A stretch of 64,000 nucleotides of DNA from Rhodospirillales bacterium (lineage in GTDB: Bacteria > Pseudomonadota > Alphaproteobacteria > Dongiales > Dongiaceae), in NCBI GenBank assembly GCA_009885795.1, contig VFKA01000040.1, positions 1-64,000 on the forward strand. Direction: 5' to 3'. Position numbers and translations under genes: made by a program. Of this stretch, positions 58,329 to 64,000 are shown in pieces. Every line of letters begins with the position of its first letter. The first letter of the stretch is position 1. A model generated the notes under the pieces. The model did not search any database and was not told the DNA's origin. It worked only from the letters and a program-made list of their open reading frames with translations.

Positions 58329-59254
58329 GATCCGATCCCCAACGCGAACGACGCGATCGAATAGAGCTCGGTCGGCCGCTTCGTCAGTTCCACGAACAAC
58401 GCCAGCGCCACGGCCAGAATCACCGCCGAAAGCAGCACGCGCATGAGATCGGCCGGCAGGCGTCCGGAGAGCCTGCCGCCGAACTGGGCGCCGATCACGC
58501 CCCCGGCGGTGAGCAGCAGCGCCAGCAGCGCGTCGACCGTGTGGTTCTGCACGGCCTGCAGGAAGGTGACGTTGGCGGCGACGAAGATGATCTGGAACAG
58601 CGACGTGCCCACGACGACGGCCGTCGGCATCCCCAAGAGATAGATCATGGCCGGAACCAGGATGAAGGCGCCGCCGACACCCATGATCGCCGCCATCAGC
58701 CCGACGCCGAAGCCGATGGTCAGCGGCAGCAACGCGCTGATGTAGAGACGCGAGCGGCGGAATCGCATCTTGAAGGGAAGCCCGTGAACCCAGATGTGCT
58801 GGTGGAGCTTGCGCAATCCGGCCTGCCGGGTGCGCTGGCGAACCATGGTGCGCACGGATTCCCAGAACATGGTCGCGCCGATGGCGCCCAGCGTCGTCAC
58901 ATAGGCGAGATTGATCACCAGATCGATCTGGCCGGCCGCGCGCAAGGCACTGAAGACGAAGACGCCGAGGGTCGATCCGACGATGCCGCCGATCAGCAGG
59001 ACCAGCCCCATCTTGAAATCGACGTTGTCCTTGCTCCAATGCGCGAGAACGCCGGAGACCGAGGACGCGACCACGTTGTTGGCCTGGGTGGCGACCGCGA
59101 CCGCGGGCGGCACGCCGATGAAGATGAGAACCGGCGTCAACAGGAACCCGCCGCCCACGCCGAACATACCCGACAGGAATCCGACACCCCCGCCGATGGC
59201 GAGCAGGAGCAGGATGTTGAGCGAAAGCTCCGCGATCGGCAGATAGATCTGCAT
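58325..59254 (-). CDS. TauE/SafE (TSUP) family exporter
   Basis: This 309-residue membrane protein has about eight predicted helices. It starts LPIAELSLNILLLLAIGGGVGFLSGMFGVGGGFLLTPVLIFIGVPPAVAVATQ, the TSUP repeat, and has a matching second repeat (GFGVGLMAAIMGVGGAFILVPAMIYLLGMPTAVVVGTS). Family members export sulfite or other C2 sulfonates and organic anions; the substrate here is unknown. It is coupled to the TIGR02186 gene by a 4-bp overlap. Confidence 0.93.
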   Translation of the reverse strand: MQIYLPIAELSLNILLLLAIGGGVGFLSGMFGVGGGFLLTPVLIFIGVPPAVAVATQANNVVASSVSGVLAHWSKDNVDFKMGLVLLIGGIVGSTLGVFVFSALRAAGQIDLVINLAYVTTLGAIGATMFWESVRTMVRQRTRQAGLRKLHQHIWVHGLPFKMRFRRSRLYISALLPLTIGFGVGLMAAIMGVGGAFILVPAMIYLLGMPTAVVVGTSLFQIIFVAANVTFLQAVQNHTVDALLALLLTAGGVIGAQFGGRLSGRLPADLMRVLLSAVILAVALALFVELTKRPTELYSIASFALGIGS

Positions 59255-59357
59255 GGCCGATGGTCAGGGTCGGGTCAGGGTCTCGTTCGACAAGCGCCAG
59301 ACGGTAGACTACACGCCGACCCCACTTGCCGCCAAGGCCCGCCACGCCGGAAAGCGG

Positions 59358-60329
59358 CTATTTCAGCAGAATATTCGTGATTTCGCGGAGCTGCGTGCGG
59401 GCGCGCAGGAGATAGAAGCCCTGCGTGGCGAGATGGCTCGGGAGGAACTGGCCATCGGGAGCGCCGTTGACGACGACCCAGGGCTGCAGGGCGGCGGCGG
59501 TCAGCATGTTATCGACGGTCTGCGCCCAGGCCGCTTGGGCCTGGCGCTCGGCGATGACCGGGGCGTAGTCTTCCCCTAGCGCGCGGAGCAGCAGCCCATA
59601 GGCGTAGAGCTTGCCCTTGATGTTGTAGAAGACATCGTCGCCGCGAAAATCGATGAACGCGCCCGAGCCCTCGTGAAGCTGGCGGTCGAGGGTCGCCGAG
59701 TCCGAACCGATATCGGCGGCGATGCGCTCCAGGGTCGCGAGCAAATTGTCGGCCCGGCGCTCGTAAACCGCGTCGCCGGAAGCGAGGCGCTCGTTGTAGC
59801 GCCGCAGCGCCCGAAATCCTTCACGATACTGGCTTTCCGAGGAGGCGGCGATAAAGGCCGGCGCCGAGGTATCGAAGACCCAGATGTCGCCCTGATAGCT
59901 GAGGCGCGACGCCGCGGTTACGAGATCCGCGTCGGCCTCGCTCGACCCCCGAGTGCGGCCCAGATGGTCGGTGAGTTCGCGCGCGAAGCGCGATACCGCC
60001 GAGAGGATGCCCTGCTGATAGTTCGGCATGTTGTCGAGCAGCGAGCCGGGCAGGAAGAACGGGTCGTTGGCGGTCCAGTGATGATCGTCCACTTCGCGTT
60101 CCACCAGCGCCGAGGCCATCGCCACCGCTTGGGCGGCGCCGGGCGGCACCGCCGGCGGCTGGAAGGCGGTGTCGTCATCGATACGATGCACCCAGAACGC
60201 CCCGACGACGTACCAGAGCAGGACCGCCGCCACCCCGCCGGCAAAGGCGCCGGCGACGAGGCGCCGCGGCCGCCGGCCGCTTCCCGCAGGCGCATCCGGT
60301 TCTTCGAAGGGCAGGAGGTCGTCGTCCAT
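59358..60329 (-). CDS. DUF2333 family membrane-anchored protein
   Basis: The 323 residues begin with a short acidic cytosolic tail. One membrane helix follows (about 25-47, VAGAFAGGVAAVLLWYVVGAFWV), then a periplasmic part with DDHHWTANDPFFLPGSLLDNMPNYQQGI and the end FLPSHLATQGFYLLRARTQLREITNILLK. This matches DUF2333 proteins, typical of alpha- and gammaproteobacteria. The function is unknown. It ends the trpS-DUF2333 pair (47-bp gap). Confidence 0.85.
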   Translation of the reverse strand: MDDDLLPFEEPDAPAGSGRRPRRLVAGAFAGGVAAVLLWYVVGAFWVHRIDDDTAFQPPAVPPGAAQAVAMASALVEREVDDHHWTANDPFFLPGSLLDNMPNYQQGILSAVSRFARELTDHLGRTRGSSEADADLVTAASRLSYQGDIWVFDTSAPAFIAASSESQYREGFRALRRYNERLASGDAVYERRADNLLATLERIAADIGSDSATLDRQLHEGSGAFIDFRGDDVFYNIKGKLYAYGLLLRALGEDYAPVIAERQAQAAWAQTVDNMLTAAALQPWVVVNGAPDGQFLPSHLATQGFYLLRARTQLREITNILLK

Positions 60330-60376
60330 GACGCCCCTCACATGGGAGCCGCGCGCGTTGCGTGCAAGCGCCGGTT

Positions 60377-61405
60377 TTAAGGCCGCAGGAAGCCGACGAT
60401 GTCCTCGACCTCGGCCATCGTCGGCGCGGCGATCGCGCGCGCCCGCAGGGCACCCTGGCGCAGAACGGAATCGATGTAGCCGGGATCGGCCATCAGGCGG
60501 CTCATTTCCGCGCCCATGGCGCCGAGCGTCGCCACCGCAAGGTCGGTCAGCACCTTCTTGAAAAGCGAGAACTCGGCGCCGGCGAATTCGGCCACGACCG
60601 CGGCCGGCGTCTTGTCGGCAAGGGCGGCGTAGATGCCGATGAGGTTGTAGGCCTCGGGGCGCCTTTCCTCGTCGGCCGGATCGACGGTGCCATCGGGGCG
60701 GAGTGCCTCCGGGCCCGGCAGCGGCAAGGGATCGGTCTTGGCCTTCCTGATCTTCAAGGCGACCGCGTCGGCGTCGTCGGTCATGTTGATGCGGCTCATG
60801 TCCGAGGCGTCGGACTTGCTCATCTTCTTGCGGCCGTCGCGCAGGCTCATCACCCTGGTGGCGGCGCCGAAGATCAGCGGTTCGGGCAGCGGGAAGAAAT
60901 CGACGCCGTAGTCGTTGTTGAATTTCTGGGCGATGTCGCGGGCGAGTTCCAGATGCTGCTTCTGGTCCTCGCCCACCGGCACGTGGGTGGCCTTGTAGGC
61001 GAGGATGTCGGCGGCCATCAGCACCGGATAGGCATAGAGGCCGATGCTGGCGTTCTCCCGGTCCTTGCCGGCCTTCTCCTTGAACTGGGTCATGCGGTTG
61101 AGCCAGCCCAGGCGGGCGACGCAATTCAGCACCCAGGCGAGCTGGGCGTGGGCCGGCACCTGGCTCTGATTGAAGACGATATGGCGCCCGGCATCGATGC
61201 CGGCGGCGAGGAACGCGGCCGCCACCTCGCGAGTCTGGGCGCGCAGTTCCTTTGGGTCCTGCCGCACGGTAATGGCGTGCTGGTCGACGATGCAATAGAG
61301 GCAGTCGTAGTCGCCCTGCAGCTTCACCCAGTTGCGGATGGCGCCGAGATAGTTACCGAGATGCAGATTGCCGGTGGGCTGAACGCCGGAAAAAATTCGT
61401 CGCAT
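60377..61405 (-). CDS. trpS: tryptophanyl-tRNA synthetase
   Basis: This class I synthetase of 342 residues has HIGH-like [15 protein letters not shown], the class I signature region, and KMSKS in [12 protein letters not shown]. It charges tRNA-Trp. The conserved neighbour murJ is displaced by the 61.5-63.4 kb islet, and trpS has a candidate promoter of its own at 61453-61481. Confidence 0.98.
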   Translation of the reverse strand: MRRIFSGVQPTGNLHLGNYLGAIRNWVKLQGDYDCLYCIVDQHAITVRQDPKELRAQTREVAAAFLAAGIDAGRHIVFNQSQVPAHAQLAWVLNCVARLGWLNRMTQFKEKAGKDRENASIGLYAYPVLMAADILAYKATHVPVGEDQKQHLELARDIAQKFNNDYGVDFFPLPEPLIFGAATRVMSLRDGRKKMSKSDASDMSRINMTDDADAVALKIRKAKTDPLPLPGPEALRPDGTVDPADEERRPEAYNLIGIYAALADKTPAAVVAEFAGAEFSLFKKVLTDLAVATLGAMGAEMSRLMADPGYIDSVLRQGALRARAIAAPTMAEVEDIVGFLRP

Positions 61406-61452
61406 GGGATCCTGGACATCACGGGAAAGCGGGGCCGGGCGAGCGACGCGTC

Positions 61453-61481
61453 TTATCCCCCCAATGGCCCCGGCCGGTCAA
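61453..61481 (-). promoter_or_regulatory. candidate trpS promoter
   Basis: Minus strand: -35 TTGACC (61476-61481), 17-base spacer, -10 GGATAA (61453-61458), about 48 bases before the trpS ATG. The -35 is good and the -10 fair. Confidence 0.4.
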
Positions 61482-61550
61482 GCGGCGGGGGGCATGAACC
61501 AATAAAGGAAGTGGCTACACCCGAAGTCGGAGGAGCCTCGGCGGCAGGGT

Positions 61551-62402
61551 TCAACTAACTAATGCATTTGGGGGACGAGTCGCGGTGATGCGCATCGTCA
61601 TTAAGTCGAAAATAGCGTCTTGGTCCGTGAGTTCCAGGAGGCATCCAAGTGCATTCTGCTCGACCACGCGAGTGTCGAGGGGGCCAGTCATGCTCGATGT
61701 GGTCATGATCTCTGGGCGATGCCAGGGTTGAGTGTAAAGAACCCAGAATCGCCGCCGGTCGATGGACATCCATATCGGCTGTTCGGGATCTTGAGGCTGG
61801 ACCGTCGTCTTATCCTTAAGTAGCGATGCAATAATTCGCGCCTGACCCTCGGCAATTTCTTGCGCCATTTTCGCTGGAGCGTTTGCTCCCAAATTATACG
61901 CGGCAGACACGACGGTCAGTAGGGAGCCAATGTCAACGTTCCTTGCGTTGACTTCTTCAGCGAATTCGGCGGCCGTGCGCACGAGAATTGATCCAGCATA
62001 CACCTCGCCTTGGCTCGTGTTCACGTAGACGCGAAGGCGTCCCTTAGTATTCAATCTACAGGGCGAGATGGCGACTTTTAGCGTTGCGTGTTGAAGTGGC
62101 GCTTCATCCACGTCGGAGATAGCCGTTGCGCTCGGAGTCGGAGTAGGCAGCGCCTGTATGAAATCGTCGTGTCCAGGAATTTCCGTTCGAACGGATTTCA
62201 GAATCAATTCACGCTCGTGTGTCCATTTCACATTGATGAGCAGCGAGAGGCTCGCAAGCGTAAATGGCAGATCCGGGACCATGATATCCGGGCCATAGAC
62301 TCCGACTAGGATGAACTTGCCCGACGCCTCTTGACGCAATTCGTCGCAGAACAGCACGGTGGCCGAAAGCTCCGGCAACAGTGCGCCCCTGAAAGTCTTC
62401 AT
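61551..62402 (-). CDS. DUF6941-like protein
   Basis: The 283 residues have an N-terminus, ATVLFCDELRQEASGKFILVGVYGPDIMVPDLP, that fits the DUF6941 family pattern (short proteins beginning with a CD(D/E)xRQE and VGxYGxDI segment). The C-terminal 150 residues are not recognised; they include a helical stretch (ANAPAKMAQEIAEGQARIIASLLKDKT) and WMSIDRRRFWVLYTQPWHRPE. The function is unknown. It is the third gene of the islet between murJ and trpS, 23 bp after the HTH gene. Base composition is visibly less GC-rich than the flanking genes. Confidence 0.65.
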   Translation of the reverse strand: MKTFRGALLPELSATVLFCDELRQEASGKFILVGVYGPDIMVPDLPFTLASLSLLINVKWTHERELILKSVRTEIPGHDDFIQALPTPTPSATAISDVDEAPLQHATLKVAISPCRLNTKGRLRVYVNTSQGEVYAGSILVRTAAEFAEEVNARNVDIGSLLTVVSAAYNLGANAPAKMAQEIAEGQARIIASLLKDKTTVQPQDPEQPIWMSIDRRRFWVLYTQPWHRPEIMTTSSMTGPLDTRVVEQNALGCLLELTDQDAIFDLMTMRITATRPPNALVS

Positions 62403-62425
62403 TGTTGTCTACCGGTCCTTGCGGA

Positions 62426-62875
62426 TCATGCGGTAGCTGCATGCTCGGTGATGCGCTTGTTCAGCGACGGGTCCGGGATTTTTGCATTACCCAACAAGAA
62501 CTTCGTCACCCTATTGGGTGAAGGAAAAAAATTCGTAGGCGGAAAAGTGTTAATGACGCTATCGCTGGAAGTCTGGGTTCCAACTTGGCCGCGATCATTG
62601 CCCCTGGCGTTAGTCATGAAATCGATCCGAACTTCGATATCGGCCTCTAGGGCCCAGAGCAGATGGGCGTATGAGGTCATCGTCATCTCGCTTGTGCCCT
62701 TAAGCCATCGCGTGATCTGGGAGCGATCGACGCCTAGCTTCTCGGCCAAGCGGATGCGTTTCATTCCACGCCGGTCACGCGCCTCTTCATAGGCGCGCTG
62801 TAGTTCGCGCCTCAGCTTTCCTACGAAGCGCGCTGCCCAAAGATCCTTAGGAGCGACGTCGATCTGAAAGGACAT
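62426..62875 (-). CDS. XRE-type HTH protein, probable antitoxin of the islet pair
   Basis: This 149-residue protein has an HTH domain in the first 90 residues: KLRRELQRAYEEARDRRGMKRIRLAEKLGVDRSQITRWLKGTSEMTMTSYAHLLWALEADIEVRI. The C-terminal tail is Asn- and Pro-rich and low in structure. The ATG at 62875 or 62881 lies inside the end of the upstream gene (29- or 35-bp overlap), a coupling typical of toxin-first (HigBA-like) modules. A palindrome at 63336-63355 at the start of the upstream gene is a likely binding site. Confidence 0.7.
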   Translation of the reverse strand: MSFQIDVAPKDLWAARFVGKLRRELQRAYEEARDRRGMKRIRLAEKLGVDRSQITRWLKGTSEMTMTSYAHLLWALEADIEVRIDFMTNARGNDRGQVGTQTSSDSVINTFPPTNFFPSPNRVTKFLLGNAKIPDPSLNKRITEHAATA

Positions 62876-63344
62876 CGTCATACTCCGTGCTTGAGATGAA
62901 TTTGGGGTTCGGCAAATGGAGCGCATCGCGTTCGCGCACCGATTCGTCCCGAAACCCAGCGTAAAGATTCCAATCCTTGATTCTCCGGGCCTCGTTTGCG
63001 TTTGTTGCGATGAACACGTCGCGCGCCAAGAACCATCCAAAGATTCGTACGTCCACGGGGGTCAACTCCCAGATGCCCAAATTGGCGGGCCTCATGACAT
63101 GGAGCAGGCTGCGGCCATCGCCAATTTCGAGATGTTCCCCGACGACATAGCGGTTCAATAGTTCGACGAACTGCGCCAATGGCGCGGAAGACCCATGGTC
63201 GGGCCGCAAGAGAGGCAGCGCCTCGCGGATCCAGCTCTGCAAACGAAGGTGCAGCCAAAGCTGGCGATACTGCAGTTGGTTGGGGCCGAGGGGTCCGACA
63301 TAGTTGTCATATCCAGCTTTTCGCAGTGTTATATCTGTTGACAT
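62847..63344 (-). CDS. unknown protein, possible toxin of a toxin-antitoxin-like pair
   Basis: The 165 residues include YRQLWLHLRLQSWIREALPLL, then a conserved-looking block ELTPVDVRIFGWFLARDVFIATNANEARRIKDWNLYAGFRDESVRERDALHLPNPKF. I do not recognise a named family; the block recalls small RelE/HigB-like or phage-encoded proteins of similar layout but I cannot confirm that. The C-terminus is charged. It is the first gene of the murJ-trpS islet and overlaps the HTH gene. The ATG at 63344 (a TTG 4 codons earlier is possible) lies within the palindrome. Confidence 0.6.
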   Translation of the reverse strand: MSTDITLRKAGYDNYVGPLGPNQLQYRQLWLHLRLQSWIREALPLLRPDHGSSAPLAQFVELLNRYVVGEHLEIGDGRSLLHVMRPANLGIWELTPVDVRIFGWFLARDVFIATNANEARRIKDWNLYAGFRDESVRERDALHLPNPKFISSTEYDDVLSDRRRS

Positions 63345-63355
63345 CAACGTCAACA
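63336..63355. promoter_or_regulatory. palindrome overlapping the start of the islet's first gene
   Basis: TGTTGACATCAACGTCAACA (plus strand) has perfect 7-bp arms (TGTTGAC/GTCAACA) around 6 bases and contains the ATG of the gene (63342-63344). It is probably an operator where the HTH protein shuts off its own operon. A -10-like TATGAA lies about 25 bases upstream on the minus strand. Confidence 0.5.
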
Positions 63356-63580
63356 ACCTTCTTTGTAAGACTCGAATTCATAATAACTCGTGAACGTGAG
63401 GCAGCGGCCACGTCCCCGATAGATACAAGATATTGCGCTTCCACGGCGGCGTTCGGCAAGATGAACACCTGAAAAGCCGCGCAGTAGAGCCTTCCCGATC
63501 CTGCTCTACCGTTGTAACTTGACCGAAAAATGGGCGTCACCGTGGCATTCGCCAGGGTAGCCCGCGCCTGCGGCACACTT
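63356..63580. other. intergenic region between murJ and the islet
   Basis: About 225 bases, including an AT-rich block (63357-63400) that probably holds the promoter of the islet operon. A minus-strand open frame here (63307-63576) has no credible protein features. Confidence 0.4.
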
Positions 63581-64000
63581 CTATGGAACCGGCCGGCGGA
63601 AATGGCGCTTCAGCTCCGCTGGCGTGATGACGCCGGTCGCCATCACCAGCGCGCCATAGAGCGCGGCCCCGCCTAAGGTCAGCGCCGCCAGCGCCGCCGC
63701 CTTGGCCAGCGCGGAACCGTCCCATGCATCGGCCAGCAGCGCCGCCGCCGCCGCGAGGGCCACGCCCAGCGCCAGGCTCGCCCCGCCGATGCGCCATAGA
63801 TTTCGACGTAAGGTGTCATCCAAGTCGAGGTAACCGAGGCGATGGAGGCGCCAGCCTAGCAACGCGGCGTTCACCCAGGCCGCGGCGGCGGTGGCGAGCG
63901 CGATGCCGAGCGCCTGGACGAAGGGAAAGAGCGCCAGGCTGAGCGCGATATTGACCGCGACGCCCACCGCCGCGTAGCGGAATGGCGTGCCCGTATCTTC
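63581..64000 (-). CDS. murJ: MurJ lipid II flippase, C-terminal part (continues beyond the window)
   Basis: The visible 139 residues, starting EDTGTPFRYAAVGVAVNIALS, carry the last membrane segments of the MurJ/MviN fold. They include LFPFVQALGIALATAAAAWVNAALLGWRLHRLGYL, then LWRIGGASLALGVALAAAAALLADAW and LAALTLGGAALYGALVMATG, ending PAELKRHFRRPVP. MurJ flips lipid II across the inner membrane for peptidoglycan synthesis. The gene starts outside the window. murJ followed by trpS is the usual order, but here the islet separates them. Confidence 0.92.
   Translation of the reverse strand, partial: EDTGTPFRYAAVGVAVNIALSLALFPFVQALGIALATAAAAWVNAALLGWRLHRLGYLDLDDTLRRNLWRIGGASLALGVALAAAAALLADAWDGSALAKAAALAALTLGGAALYGALVMATGVITPAELKRHFRRPVP

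Noticed and set aside
63307-63576. Minus-strand open frame of 89 codons right after murJ
   Set aside because: No ribosome site and no protein-like features, and it overlaps the promoter/operator region of the islet.

Overview
The window is 64 kb of GC-rich bacterial chromosome with the gene content and order of an alphaproteobacterium, probably Rhodospirillales-like. The evidence is the trpS / uspA / nfu / tsaB-rimI-fur-olsBA-miaB-phoH-ybeY-corC-lnt-HTH-metK-trmB / rimP-nusA-infB-rbfA-truB-rpsO-pnp order, an Irr-type Fur paralogue, ornithine-lipid genes, and a mutM-rpsT-dnaA-dnaN-recF-gyrB block. Most genes lie on the minus strand. There is no rRNA, tRNA, IS element, prophage or CRISPR array that I can recognise. 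Six-frame reading gives many long antisense frames, a high-GC artefact, and these are left out.

Layout. 0-4.6 kb: an ABC-type solute-binding protein gene between an intact class III adenylate cyclase gene and a decayed copy of the 3' end of such a gene. 4.9-12.4 kb: gyrB-recF-dnaN-dnaA, a rhodanese gene and rpsT (replication initiation, sliding clamp, gyrase). 12.5-19.9 kb: enoyl-CoA hydratase, a small exported protein and mutM on minus, then ubiE-ubiB-coaBC-dut-moeB/thiF and a small lipoprotein on plus. 20-27.6 kb: 2-hydroxyacid dehydrogenase, SH3 protein, parD remnant, the DUF3501 / Fe-S oxidoreductase / rubrerythrin operon with irr directly upstream, a nitronate-monooxygenase-like flavoprotein, and a GDPD gene. 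27.6-38.5 kb: the rimP-nusA-ylxR-infB-[two-gene insert]-rbfA-truB-rpsO-pnp translation/RNA operon. 38.7-40.9 kb: three accessory genes. 41-52.7 kb: trmB, metK, HTH regulator, lnt, corC, ybeY, phoH, miaB, olsA, olsB, fur, rimI, tsaB. 52.8-61.4 kb: VanX-like dipeptidase, RutE-like nitroreductase, Bax-like glucosaminidase, Nfu, a second adenylate cyclase, UspA / TIGR02186 / TauE-type exporter, DUF2333 and trpS. 61.5-63.4 kb: an AT-richer three-gene islet between trpS and murJ. The murJ C-terminus closes the window.

How the genes work together. Conserved housekeeping operons are tightly packed, with many 4-bp ATGA/GTGA overlaps. Accessory cassettes are spliced into them at two places where synteny is normally tight. 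Between infB and rbfA sit a small unknown protein and an ImmA/IrrE-like protein that has lost its HExxH zinc motif. Between murJ and trpS sit a toxin-antitoxin-like pair with an operator-like palindrome and a DUF6941 protein. These are the best candidates for undescribed systems. Regulatory signals include an Irr-box-like site beside the rubrerythrin promoter, tandem CATAC-N4-GTATG operators before the metK-linked HTH gene, and a terminator-like hairpin inside the rimP-nusA leader.
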